Origin: PALSA-610 sp038213435
GTDB taxonomy: Bacteria > Actinomycetota > Acidimicrobiia > IMCC26256 > PALSA-610
Length of the DNA: 64,000 nt
Direction: 5' to 3'
Assembly: GCA_038213435.1 (NCBI GenBank)
Contig: JBBQTI010000019.1
Span: forward strand, 1 to 64,000
In this document: one piece after another, positions 34,967 to 42,897 of the stretch
How positions within the stretch are numbered: position 1 is the first letter of the stretch
How the letters are laid out: the number at the start of each line of letters is the position of its first letter
Notes under the pieces: generated by a model
Told to the model about the DNA's origin: nothing
Seen by the model: only the letters and a program-made list of their open reading frames with translations
The model's database searches: none
Made by a program: the position numbers and the translations under genes

Positions 34967-35437
34967 CTAGCCGTGCTGCGCAAGCTCCGCGGGTAGGTCG
35001 AGGCGTCTCGTGATCGCGGCGTGCTCCATGTCGCCCCATTGTTCTCGGGGGACCATCCACATCACCTCGAACTCATTGCCGTCGGGGTCTTTGCCGTAGA
35101 GCGACTTGGTGACGCCGTGGTCGCTCTCGCCGACGAGCGCGCTCATCCGGATGAGGCGCTCGCGTATCTCGGCCAGATCCCGAATCGTGTCTACCTGCCA
35201 TGCGAGGTGGTAGAGGCCCACCCGGCCGGGCTCGGGAAGCGGGGCTTGCGGCCCGAGCGAGAAGAGGCCCAAGTCGTGGTGATTTTCGGTCGCCGCCGCG
35301 CGCACGAAGACCGCTGCGCCCTCGCCGTAGTCGGCGACCACCTCGAAGCCCAACGCCTCTTCGTAGAACGCCGCGCCCCGGCGCGCATCGCGCACATACA
35401 GAACGGCGTGATTGAGCCGACGAACAGTCGCAGTCAT
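34967..35437 (-). CDS. VOC family protein (glyoxalase/dioxygenase fold)
   Basis: Single-subunit VOC protein of 156 residues: MTATVRRLNHAVLYVRDARR opens module 1 (metal His in NHAVLYV), with a second His in GLYHLAWQVDTI and the Glu ligand in GNEFEVMWMV, consistent with a metal-binding extradiol-dioxygenase-like site. The substrate is unknown. The ATG overlaps the stop of the upstream cysteine desulfurase gene (ATGA), so it is the last gene of the regulator-desulfurase unit. Confidence 0.85.
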   Translation of the reverse strand: MTATVRRLNHAVLYVRDARRGAAFYEEALGFEVVADYGEGAAVFVRAAATENHHDLGLFSLGPQAPLPEPGRVGLYHLAWQVDTIRDLAEIRERLIRMSALVGESDHGVTKSLYGKDPDGNEFEVMWMVPREQWGDMEHAAITRRLDLPAELAQHG

Positions 35438-36570
35438 ACGGTTCGCAACCCCCTCAGACGTTCGACGATTCCCGGGAAGACGTCGACAAATCGTTCGACA
35501 TCCGCGGTTGTCGACGACCAGCCTACGGATATTCGCAGGGATCGATCGGCGTCGACGCCCATGGCTTCCAGGACCGGCGAGGGCTCGAGCGTCTCCGACG
35601 AGCAGGCCGAGCCCGAATGCACCGCCACCCCGTGCTGATCGAGCGCGAGCAGGATCGGCTCCGCTTCGACGCCGTGCACGCCGACGCACAACACGTTCGG
35701 CAGCGATCCGTCGCCGAAACGCTCGACGCCGGCGACGCCGTCGACGACCGCGCTCGCCCGCTCGACGAGCACGCGTTGCGAGGCAGCCTCCGCGGCGAGA
35801 TCGACGACTGCACACGCGGCGCCGAACCCTACCCACGCGGGCAGGTTCTCGATGCCGCCGCGGCGCGCCCGCTCCTGCGCTCCACCGACGAGCAAGGGCG
35901 GAACACGCAGTCCGCGCCGGACGAGGAGCGCCCCGGCTCCCAGCGGGCCGCCGAGCTTGTGCGCGGTCACCGAGCAGAGGTCGGCGCCCAGCGCGGCGAA
36001 ATCGACGCCGATATGGCCCGCGGCCGCGCACGCGTCGACGTGCACGAGCGCGCGGTGTTCGCGCAACGCGCTGCACGCCTCCTCCACGGGCTGTCGCGTC
36101 CCGACCTCGTGGTTCGCGAGTTGCACACTGACGAGTGCGGTGTCGTCGCGCACCGCCTCGACGACGGCGCGCGCGTCGAACCGTCCGACCCGATCGACGC
36201 CCACGACGGTGACGTCGGTTGTTCCCCGTGCAACCGCGTCCCGAACGCAGGAATGCTCAACCGCCGTTGTGACCACATGCCCGTCGCCGGAGCCGGTACG
36301 GGCTCCGGCGCGCGCCAGCGCGCCCGCGACGGCCGTGTTGACGGCCTCCGTGCCCGACGACACGAACACGACCTCGCGCGGCCGCGCGCCGAAGAACGAC
36401 GCCACCTGCTCGCGCGCGGTCTCGAGTGCGATCCGGGTCGCGCGACCCTCCGCGTGCAAACGCCCCGGATCGCCGAACGAGGATTCGAGGTACGGGCGCA
36501 TCGCGGCGTACGCCGCGGCGCGCAGTGGCGAGGTGGAGGCATGATCGAGATACGCGCGCGCGACCGCCAC
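35434..36570 (-). CDS. Cysteine desulfurase (NifS/IscS-like)
   Basis: PLP enzyme of 378 residues that takes sulfur from cysteine for Fe-S clusters or thio-modified molecules. The Schiff-base lysine is in SVTAHKLGGPLGAGAL, the PLP pocket has SSGTEAVN and TTAVEHS, and the loop cysteine carrying persulfide is in VHSGSACSSETL. The GTG at 36570 opens on the family N-terminus ARAYLDHASTSPL. Eleven bases after the SufR-like gene and ATGA-coupled to the VOC gene. Confidence 0.9.
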   Translation of the reverse strand: MAVARAYLDHASTSPLRAAAYAAMRPYLESSFGDPGRLHAEGRATRIALETAREQVASFFGARPREVVFVSSGTEAVNTAVAGALARAGARTGSGDGHVVTTAVEHSCVRDAVARGTTDVTVVGVDRVGRFDARAVVEAVRDDTALVSVQLANHEVGTRQPVEEACSALREHRALVHVDACAAAGHIGVDFAALGADLCSVTAHKLGGPLGAGALLVRRGLRVPPLLVGGAQERARRGGIENLPAWVGFGAACAVVDLAAEAASQRVLVERASAVVDGVAGVERFGDGSLPNVLCVGVHGVEAEPILLALDQHGVAVHSGSACSSETLEPSPVLEAMGVDADRSLRISVGWSSTTADVERFVDVFPGIVERLRGLRTV

Positions 36571-36581
36571 GAAGCCGTCGC

Positions 36582-37289
36582 TCAGACGCGAGTGACGCAG
36601 TGCTGGTCGCCGTCGGGACGGCTTTCGGTGAGCCGAGGTTGCGTCTCGCCGTAGAGCCCCTCGAGCATGCCGCGGACCATACCGGTGTCGACCGCGCACA
36701 GCACGTGCGGCCATCTCTGCGCCGCCTCGCCGAACGGGCAGTGCTCGGAAACGAGCGTGAGCAGGTTGCCGCGCGCCTCGGCGTGGGCTGCGAATCCATG
36801 TGCCGTCAGCGCGTCGGCCACCGACGCCACCGCCGCCTTGACCGAACGGTGCCCTTCGGTGGGTTCCATGCGCGCCGCGATCGAGCGACCGTAGTCGTAG
36901 CCGACTTCGTCGGCGAGCGCGCGGGCTTCCTCGATCGGCAGCCGTTCGAGCGCGCGGGCGAGCAGCGTCGCGAGCAGATCGTCGCGCTTGGGCGGGAACG
37001 AGAGATGGGTGTCGGTCGTCGCCGCGCGGTAACGCTTCGAGGGTCGCCCCGCCGACACGTGTCGCTCGAGCTCGACGTCGAGGTAGGTGCCGGCCGCGAG
37101 CTTCTCGAGATGGTGACGGGCGACGTTGGGGTGCAGCGAGAAATGATCGGCCACCTCGGCGGCCTTCGCCCCGTCGGCGGACGACCGGACGAACAGGTAG
37201 ATGTCACGGCGGGTCGGGTCGCCGAAGGCGCTCGTGACCGCGGCAACCGCGGCGCCGAACTCGTCCGCGGTGAGATCTTCGTTCGCCAC
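36582..37289 (-). CDS. SufR-like helix-turn-helix Fe-S regulator
   Basis: Protein of 235 residues with an N-terminal winged helix (AFGDPTRRDIYLFVRSSADG, AAEVADHFSLHPNVARHHLE). The C-terminal domain has three cysteines, Cys184, Cys198 and Cys231 (EHCPFGEAAQRWPHVLC and DQHCVTRV), in the pattern of SufR-type regulators that bind an Fe-S cluster. It leads a unit with a cysteine desulfurase and is divergent from mrp, so it probably adjusts Fe-S assembly to cluster supply. Predicted leaderless GTG start. Confidence 0.8.
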   Translation of the reverse strand: MANEDLTADEFGAAVAAVTSAFGDPTRRDIYLFVRSSADGAKAAEVADHFSLHPNVARHHLEKLAAGTYLDVELERHVSAGRPSKRYRAATTDTHLSFPPKRDDLLATLLARALERLPIEEARALADEVGYDYGRSIAARMEPTEGHRSVKAAVASVADALTAHGFAAHAEARGNLLTLVSEHCPFGEAAQRWPHVLCAVDTGMVRGMLEGLYGETQPRLTESRPDGDQHCVTRV

Positions 37290-37296
37290 GCTGGGT

Positions 37297-37315
37297 ATTG
37301 TACCTACGTCCGTAG
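37297..37315. promoter_or_regulatory. Candidate Fe-S regulator operator and -10 box in the sufR-like/mrp spacer
   Basis: TACAAT on the minus strand (37297-37302) lies 7 bases before the regulator GTG at 37289. Immediately next to it is the inverted repeat CTACG-TC-CGTAG (37304-37315), placed to affect both divergent genes. It differs from the cyanobacterial SufR box (CAAC-N6-GTTG), so recognition by the adjacent protein is inference. Confidence 0.55.
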
Positions 37316-37339
37316 TGGAAATTCTCGGGAGGCCCAGCC

Positions 37340-38473
37340 ATGCCCAGCGAGGCGCACACCGGGGGCCTCGGCGAGGCCCAGGTGATCGAAGCCCTGCGCC
37401 CGGTCGAGGACCCCGAGATCCATCGCTCGATCGTCGAGCTGAACATGGTGCGCGGGATCCAGATCGACGCCGGGAAGGTCACGGTGACCATCGCGTTGAC
37501 CGTTGCCGGCTGCCCGATGCGGGCGGAGATCATCCGGTTGGTCACCGACGCGCTGATGCCGCTCGAGGGGGTCTCGCACGTCGACGTCGAGCTCGGCGTG
37601 ATGACCGACCAGGAGCGTGCGGCCGTCTCGCAGCAGCTCCAGGGCGGCCAGGGCCACGACGGTCAGGAACACCGAACCAACCCCTTCACCGATTCCAACA
37701 CCCGTGTGCTCGCGATCTCCTCGGGCAAGGGCGGGGTCGGCAAATCGTCGGTCACGACGAACCTCGCGGTCGCCCTGGCCCAGCGGGGTCACAAGGTCGC
37801 TGCCATCGACGCCGACGTCTGGGGATTCTCGATGCCCCGCATGCTCGGCATCGACCGTCCGCCGACGGTGATCGACGACGTCATCGTCCCGCCCGACGCG
37901 AACGGGGTGACGCTGATCTCGATGGGGTTCTTCGCGCGCGAAGACCAACCGGTCGTATGGCGTGGTCCGATGCTGCACAAGGCGCTCGAGCAGTTCCTCA
38001 CCGACGTCCATTGGGGTGAACCCGACTACCTCATCGTCGACATGCCGCCGGGCACGGGCGACATCGCGTTGTCGATGGCGCAGTTCCTGCCGCGCGCGGA
38101 GGTCATCGTCGTCACCACGCCTCAGCCGGCGGCGCAGAAGGTCGCTCAGCGCGCCGCGTACATGGCGCGCAAGGTGAATCTCCAGGTGGTCGGGGTCATC
38201 GAGAACATGTCGTGGTTCCTCTGCGATCACGGCAGCGAGTACCGCTTGTTCGGCGAGGGCGGCGGCAAGGAGCTCGCCGACCAGCTCGAGGTGCCGCTGC
38301 TCGGGCAGGTTCCCCTGGTGCCCGAGCTGCGCGCCGGGGCCGACTGCGGCGAGCCGATCGTGGTCACCCATCCCGACGACCCCGCCTCGCAGGTGTTCGG
38401 CGCGATCGCCGAGCGACTCGACGTCGAGCTCGCGCCGAAGCGCATCTACCGAACCCAGCTCAAGATCGTCTGA
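37340..38473 (+). CDS. mrp: Mrp/ApbC family Fe-S cluster carrier ATPase
   Basis: P-loop protein of 377 residues that carries or inserts Fe-S clusters. An N-terminal MIP18/DUF59 domain (VEDPEIHRSIVELNMVRGI, VAGCPMRAEI) is fused to a deviant Walker A ATPase (SSGKGGVGKSS near residue 130, DMPPGTGDIALSM). The usual C-terminal CxxC is represented by a single Cys in WFLCDHGSEY, so the cluster site must use this or the MIP18 Cys. GGGAGG precedes the ATG. It is divergent from a SufR-like regulator. Confidence 0.9.
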   Translation: MPSEAHTGGLGEAQVIEALRPVEDPEIHRSIVELNMVRGIQIDAGKVTVTIALTVAGCPMRAEIIRLVTDALMPLEGVSHVDVELGVMTDQERAAVSQQLQGGQGHDGQEHRTNPFTDSNTRVLAISSGKGGVGKSSVTTNLAVALAQRGHKVAAIDADVWGFSMPRMLGIDRPPTVIDDVIVPPDANGVTLISMGFFAREDQPVVWRGPMLHKALEQFLTDVHWGEPDYLIVDMPPGTGDIALSMAQFLPRAEVIVVTTPQPAAQKVAQRAAYMARKVNLQVVGVIENMSWFLCDHGSEYRLFGEGGGKELADQLEVPLLGQVPLVPELRAGADCGEPIVVTHPDDPASQVFGAIAERLDVELAPKRIYRTQLKIV

Positions 38474-38477
38474 CGGC

Positions 38478-38483
38478 TAGGGT
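38478..38483 (+). promoter_or_regulatory. Leaderless -10 box of the DUF3107 gene
   Basis: TAGGGT lies 7 bases before the ATG at 38491, just after the mrp stop. It may drive the DUF3107-arsA-arsA-pdtaS unit. Confidence 0.5.
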
Positions 38484-38490
38484 CCAACGC

Positions 38491-38721
38491 ATGGAAGTAC
38501 GCATCGGCGTGGTGTACACGGCTCGCGAGCTCACCGTCGAGACCGACGACTCGGTCGACGGTGTGACCGCCGCCATCGAGGGCGCGATGTCGAAGGGCGA
38601 CTCGTTGTTGTGGCTCACCGATACGAAGGGGCGACGCATCGGGGTGCCGGTCGACAAGATCGCCTACGTCGAGGTCGCGGCCGATGCGGGCGGCCGCAAG
38701 GTCGGCTTCGGCGCGAGCTAG
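38491..38721 (+). CDS. DUF3107 family protein
   Basis: Small protein of 76 residues (MEVRIGVVYTARELTVETDD start, VPVDKIAYVEVA strand) that matches the actinobacteria-specific DUF3107 family. The family is predicted to be a small alpha/beta protein without known function. It is 13 bases upstream of the first ArsA-like gene and probably cotranscribed. Confidence 0.85.
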   Translation: MEVRIGVVYTARELTVETDDSVDGVTAAIEGAMSKGDSLLWLTDTKGRRIGVPVDKIAYVEVAADAGGRKVGFGAS

Positions 38722-38734
38722 CGCGCACGCCATC

Positions 38735-39703
38735 GTGAACGGGCCCGCGCCCGAGCTGCTCGACCGAAGGCTTCTCCTCTTCACCGGCAAGGGCGGGGTC
38801 GGCAAGAGCACGATGGCCGCGGCCACCGCGCTCCTCGCGTCGAGCATCGGCAAGCGCGTGCTTCTCGTCGAGGTCGACGCCAAGGGCGACATCCCCGCGC
38901 AGTTCGAGCACTCGCCGGTCGGGTTCACCCCGCGGGAGATTCACCCGGGCGTGCTCGCGATGGCGATGGACACCGAAGCCTCGTTGCAGGAATACCTGCG
39001 CCTCAATCTCCGGGTACCCGTGATCGGAAGGATCGGGCCCCTCGCGCGCGTTCTCGACTTCGTCGCGACCGCGGCGCCCGGCGTCAAGGAGATACTTACG
39101 ATCGGCAAGATCCTGTGGGAGGTGCGAGAAGCGATCGAGGGACGGGCCGACTTCGACATGGTGGTGGTCGACGCGGCCGCGACCGGTCACATCGTCGCCC
39201 AGCTGGGCGCGGCCGATGCCATCCGCGAGCTGGTCGACGTCGGGCCACTGCGCTCCCAGACGCAGTGGTTGTCCGAGCTGCTCGCCGACCCGACCATCAC
39301 CGCCGTCAACGTCGTCACCACGCCCGAAGAGATGCCCGTCGCGGAGACGATCGAGCTCGTCGACCATCTCCGGCGCGAAGTGAACGTGCCGCTCGGCAGT
39401 GTGGTCGTCAATCGGGTGCTGCCCGAGCTTTTCACCCGCGGCGACGAGGAGACGTTCGACGCGTTGAGCGCACCGCAATCCCGCGATCTTCTGACCGCCC
39501 GCGTCGGGCGCGGTGCGACCGATGTCCTGGATGCGGCCCGGCTCGCGGTCTCGATGCGGCGCATCGGCGCGACCCATCTCGAGCATCTCCGACAGTCGGT
39601 CGACCTGTCGCTCCTTTACGTGCCGTACCTGTTCGTGCGCGCGCACGGCCTGCGCGTGACGCGCATGGTGGCCGACGCGCTGGGCGCGGAGCTGGGCCTG
39701 TGA
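38735..39703 (+). CDS. ArsA/Get3-like ATPase, first of pair
   Basis: P-loop ATPase of 322 residues with deviant Walker A FTGKGGVGKST, switch region VVVDAAATGHI and VVVNRVLP. It is related to the M. tuberculosis Rv3679/Rv3680 pair rather than arsenite pumps: no ArsB, ArsD or ArsR gene is near and the metal-binding cysteines of ArsA are absent. The proteins probably form a heterodimer with the next gene product. The GTG at 38735 was chosen as the start closest to the P-loop, since upstream codons are Ala/Arg-rich filler. Confidence 0.85.
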   Translation: MNGPAPELLDRRLLLFTGKGGVGKSTMAAATALLASSIGKRVLLVEVDAKGDIPAQFEHSPVGFTPREIHPGVLAMAMDTEASLQEYLRLNLRVPVIGRIGPLARVLDFVATAAPGVKEILTIGKILWEVREAIEGRADFDMVVVDAAATGHIVAQLGAADAIRELVDVGPLRSQTQWLSELLADPTITAVNVVTTPEEMPVAETIELVDHLRREVNVPLGSVVVNRVLPELFTRGDEETFDALSAPQSRDLLTARVGRGATDVLDAARLAVSMRRIGATHLEHLRQSVDLSLLYVPYLFVRAHGLRVTRMVADALGAELGL

Positions 39704-40917
39704 ACGCGCGCCGGCCCGGGCCCCACGCGGCGGTCACGCTCGACCAGTTGCTTGCCGCCAAGGAGATCGTCGTCTTCTGTGGGTCGGGCGGCGTCGGCAA
39801 GACCTCGGTCGCGGCGGCCGCCGCGCTCGGAGCGACGGTCCATCTCGGCGGCAAAGTGCTCGTGCTCACGATCGACCCGGCGCGCCGTCTCGCGACGGCG
39901 CTCGGGCTCGAGGGTCTCGGCAATCGCGCGCACCGCGTCCCACCGGAAGTGCTGAAGGCCGCGGGGATCGAAGCGCGCGGCGAGCTCTGGGCGGCGATGC
40001 TCGACACCAAGCAGTCGTGGGACGACCTCGTGCTGCGGCACGCGCCCGACGAGGTCACCGCATATCGCATCCTCGAGAACCGGCTTTACCACAACCTCAC
40101 CGCGCGGTTCGTGCAGAGTCACGACTACATCGCGATGGAGCGGCTGTTCGAGATCCACGCGAGTGGCGAGTACGACCTCATCGTGATCGACACCCCCCCG
40201 ACCCGCAACGCGATCGACTTCCTCGATGCGCCCGCGCGGATGGCGGACTTCTTCGGGAGCAGGCTGCTGCGCTGGCTCACGTTGCCTTACCGCGTGGGCG
40301 GTAAGCGTGGTAGTCGCGTGTTCAATGTCGCCAGTCGACCGTTTTACCAGATGGCCGACCGCATTCTCGGCAGCCAGTTCCTTCAGGACATTGCCGAGTT
40401 CTTCCTGAACTTCCAGTCGATGTACTCCGGATTCGTCACGCGCGCGAAGGCGGTCGAGCGCCTGCTACACGACAAGCGCACGACCTTCGCCGTGGTGACG
40501 ACCCTCGAGGCGGCGCCGCTCTACGAGGCCGAGCGGTTCTGCGCGGCCCTGCTCGAGCGCGACTTCCATCTCGGCGCCCTCGTGCTCAACAAAACGCTCC
40601 CCGACTCGTTGCGCGACCCCGACGGGGCCGCGGCCGCGGCCGCCTGCATCGACGAGGCCGGTCTCATCGCGGACGCACTGGTCGAGGCGGGCGATCCCGC
40701 GCTCGCCGACCGCGACCGCACCGCCCGCGTGTTGCGAACCGTCGGGGAGTCGTACCGGAACTTCTCGGTCGTGGCGATGCGCGAGGCAGAGCTGCGCGCG
40801 GAGCTTGCGCGCGTTCCCGATGTCGTTGCGCGTGTCCCGACCCTGGCCGACGACGTCAGCGACGTCGAGGGTCTCGCTTCGATCAGCCGCTACCTTTTCC
40901 ACGGCGAGGCGACGTGA
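39700..40917 (+). CDS. ArsA/Get3-like ATPase, second of pair
   Basis: P-loop ATPase of 405 residues with FCGSGGVGKTS, TIDPARRLATALGL, IDTPPTRNAIDFLDAP and VLNKTLP. The longer middle region (about residues 180-250, PYRVGGKRGSRVFNVASRPF) is hydrophobic in part and could bind a client helix or membrane protein as in Get3; that is inference. The GTG overlaps the first ATPase stop (GTGA), and the gene overlaps pdtaS the same way, so stoichiometric expression is likely. Confidence 0.85.
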   Translation: MNARRPGPHAAVTLDQLLAAKEIVVFCGSGGVGKTSVAAAAALGATVHLGGKVLVLTIDPARRLATALGLEGLGNRAHRVPPEVLKAAGIEARGELWAAMLDTKQSWDDLVLRHAPDEVTAYRILENRLYHNLTARFVQSHDYIAMERLFEIHASGEYDLIVIDTPPTRNAIDFLDAPARMADFFGSRLLRWLTLPYRVGGKRGSRVFNVASRPFYQMADRILGSQFLQDIAEFFLNFQSMYSGFVTRAKAVERLLHDKRTTFAVVTTLEAAPLYEAERFCAALLERDFHLGALVLNKTLPDSLRDPDGAAAAAACIDEAGLIADALVEAGDPALADRDRTARVLRTVGESYRNFSVVAMREAELRAELARVPDVVARVPTLADDVSDVEGLASISRYLFHGEAT

Positions 40918-42374
40918 GTACGCTCGAGGATCTCGCGGTGGCGCGTACCGCGCTGTCGGGTAGAGATCTCGTGCACATGGAACGCCTCGTCTCGTCGTGG
41001 CGACACCTCGCCGACCTGTCGTTTGCCGATCTGTTGCTGCTGGCGCCGATCGCAGGTGAGGATGGGCACCGTTTCGTGGTGCTCGCCCAAGTGCGGCCGG
41101 TCACCGGCCAGACCAATTACCCGCAGGACCTCGTCGGCACCGTCGTCGACGAGGTGGAACGGCCCTTGTACGCGCGATGCTGGCGGGCGGCCGACATCGT
41201 CCGCGGTGATACGGCCACACTCGGGTCGAAGGATCGCGTGCGAGTACAGGTGATCCCGGTTCGGCGCGCCGACGCGCTCATCGGAATCGTCACGCGCGAG
41301 GAGTCGATGACGCTCGCCCGGCGTTCGGGCGAGCTCGAGCGCACCTACTTCGACGTGTTCGATCGGTTCGCCCGAATGATCGCCGACGGCACGTTTCCGT
41401 TCGACGTCGACGAGGTGGAGATGGAGAGCGCGCCTCGCGTCGGTGACGGCGTCATCGTGATCGATGTCGAGACGCGAGTGAAGTTCGCGAGTCCGAACGC
41501 GGTGAGCTCGCTGCATCGCATGGGTATTCACGCGTATGCACAGTCGCAGCGGCTGATCGACGTCGGCTTCGACGACACTGCGGCGCGCAGCGCGATGCTC
41601 TTGCATCTTCCAGTGGCCGAGGAGATCGAGCGAGGCGATGTGTCGGTGCTGGTGCGGGTCTTGCCGCTCGTCGACCGGAAACAGCCCGCCGGCGCACTCG
41701 TGCTCCTGCGTGACGTCAGCGACCTCCGCCGGCGCGATCGTCTGCTGCTCTCGAAGGACGCCACGATCCGCGAGATCCATCACCGGGTGAAGAACAACCT
41801 CCAGACGATCGCGTCGCTCTTACGGCTCCAGGGTCGGCGACTGCAGTCGCCCGAGGCGCGTGCCGCGCTCGCCGAGTCCGAACGGCGGATTCGTTCCATC
41901 GCGATCGTGCACGAGACGCTGTCGCGGGAGGCGGGCGACGTCGTGTCACTCAACGAGATCGTGCGTCCGCTCGCGCGGCTCGTCGAGGAGACCACTTCGA
42001 CGCCCGAGCACACCATTCGGTTCAAGGTAGAGGGCGACGCGGGCGAGTTGCCCGGTGAGGTCGCGACACCGCTCGCGGTCGTCCTCAACGAGCTCATGCA
42101 GAACGCGGTCGATCACGCGTTTCCCGAAGGCGGAAGCGACGCGCTCGTCGAGGTGACGCTCGGGCGAACCGATGGGCACGTCGAGATCGAGGTGCGCGAC
42201 AACGGCAAGGGTCTACCCGACGAGTTCACGCTCGAGGGGTCGGGCGGTCTCGGTCTCTCGATCGTGCAGGCGCTCGTGACGAGTGAGCTGCAGGGCTCCA
42301 TCGAGATGAACGACGACGACGGCACGTCCGTGCGCGTCCGCGTGCCGGTCGAGATGCCCCGTATAGACCTCTAA
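40914..42374 (+). CDS. pdtaS: PdtaS-type sensor histidine kinase
   Basis: Cytosolic histidine kinase of 486 residues without membrane segments. A GAF-like N-terminal domain (to about 150) and a PAS-like domain (180-275) precede a HisKA_2 dimerisation domain with the phospho-acceptor in IREIHHRVKNNLQTIASLL (His near 289) and an HATPase domain (NELMQNAVDHAF, DNGKGLP, GGLGLSIV). In M. tuberculosis PdtaS partners the RNA-binding antiterminator PdtaR; no pdtaR is in this window. Convergent with whiB, as pdtaS and whiB1 are neighbours in mycobacteria. Confidence 0.88.
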   Translation: MSTLEDLAVARTALSGRDLVHMERLVSSWRHLADLSFADLLLLAPIAGEDGHRFVVLAQVRPVTGQTNYPQDLVGTVVDEVERPLYARCWRAADIVRGDTATLGSKDRVRVQVIPVRRADALIGIVTREESMTLARRSGELERTYFDVFDRFARMIADGTFPFDVDEVEMESAPRVGDGVIVIDVETRVKFASPNAVSSLHRMGIHAYAQSQRLIDVGFDDTAARSAMLLHLPVAEEIERGDVSVLVRVLPLVDRKQPAGALVLLRDVSDLRRRDRLLLSKDATIREIHHRVKNNLQTIASLLRLQGRRLQSPEARAALAESERRIRSIAIVHETLSREAGDVVSLNEIVRPLARLVEETTSTPEHTIRFKVEGDAGELPGEVATPLAVVLNELMQNAVDHAFPEGGSDALVEVTLGRTDGHVEIEVRDNGKGLPDEFTLEGSGGLGLSIVQALVTSELQGSIEMNDDDGTSVRVRVPVEMPRIDL

Positions 42375-42387
42375 CCGGCGCTCGCGC

Positions 42388-42693
42388 TCACGCCATGCGG
42401 GTGGCGGGGCCGGTTGCTGCGACGACGTCGAGACCTTTGCGCAGCCGGCGACGCTCGTCTTCGGTCGTGCCGCCCCAGACGCCGGCCTCCTGGTTCGTCG
42501 CGAGCGCGAACTCGAGGCACTGGCTCGACACGGGGCACTCGACACACACCTGCTTGGCCGCGTCGATCTGGTCGAGCGCAAGGCCGGTCGTACCGATCGG
42601 GAAGAACAGCTCGGGGCTCGTATCGCGACAAGATGCCCGGTCGCGCCAGTCCTCGGCGTCCCAATCGTGGGTTCGAATCCAGGTCAACGCCAC
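42388..42693 (-). CDS. whiB1: WhiB family Fe-S transcription factor (WhiB1-like)
   Basis: Protein of 101 residues with the four cluster-binding cysteines Cys22, Cys50, Cys53 and Cys59 (ASCRD, VCVECPVSSQC), the beta-turn GVWGG and a basic C-terminal helix (ERRRLRKG). The block SPELFFPIGTTGLALDQI and the pdtaS neighbour point to the WhiB1/WblE group, essential NO-sensitive regulators that bind the primary sigma factor. The GTG at 42693 has GGGGGA about 9 bases upstream and an upstream leader, unlike the leaderless genes around it. Confidence 0.88.
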   Translation of the reverse strand: MALTWIRTHDWDAEDWRDRASCRDTSPELFFPIGTTGLALDQIDAAKQVCVECPVSSQCLEFALATNQEAGVWGGTTEDERRRLRKGLDVVAATGPATRMA

Positions 42694-42883
42694 TTGTCTT
42701 CCCCCTTGCTGGGTCGCGCAGCTGTGGCGGGCCCCGCCGCTGCTTGTGCGCCCGATCACAAATAGCGCCTTATGCGCTACTTCCAAAGGCATTCGCAGGC
42801 TAACGGGCAAAACGCGGTGGCGGCAAGGGGTTGAGCAGGACTTTCGCGCGGCTGGGTGGAACGTGTTTCGGTCCACGCCTCCG
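42694..42883. promoter_or_regulatory. whiB leader with inverted repeat
   Basis: The spacer between whiB and the GDPD gene holds a perfect inverted repeat TAGCGC-CTTAT-GCGCTA at 42763-42779, about 70 bases upstream of the whiB start. It could be an operator or a hairpin in the whiB leader. The rest of the spacer shows nothing I can name. Confidence 0.4.
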
Positions 42884-42889
42884 TAGGCT
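42884..42889 (+). promoter_or_regulatory. Leaderless -10 box of the GDPD gene
   Basis: TAGGCT lies 8 bases before the ATG at 42898. Confidence 0.5.
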
Positions 42890-42897
42890 GCGCCGGG

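Noticed and set aside
38735..40917. Arsenic resistance operon
   Set aside because: The two ATPases lack ArsA metal cysteines and no arsB, arsC, arsD or arsR lies nearby; the pair fits the Rv3679-Rv3680 type.
42660..42695. tRNA T-arm-like sequence (GGTTCGAATCC) on the plus strand
   Set aside because: It is the 5' coding part of whiB on the other strand; no acceptor, D or anticodon stems surround it.
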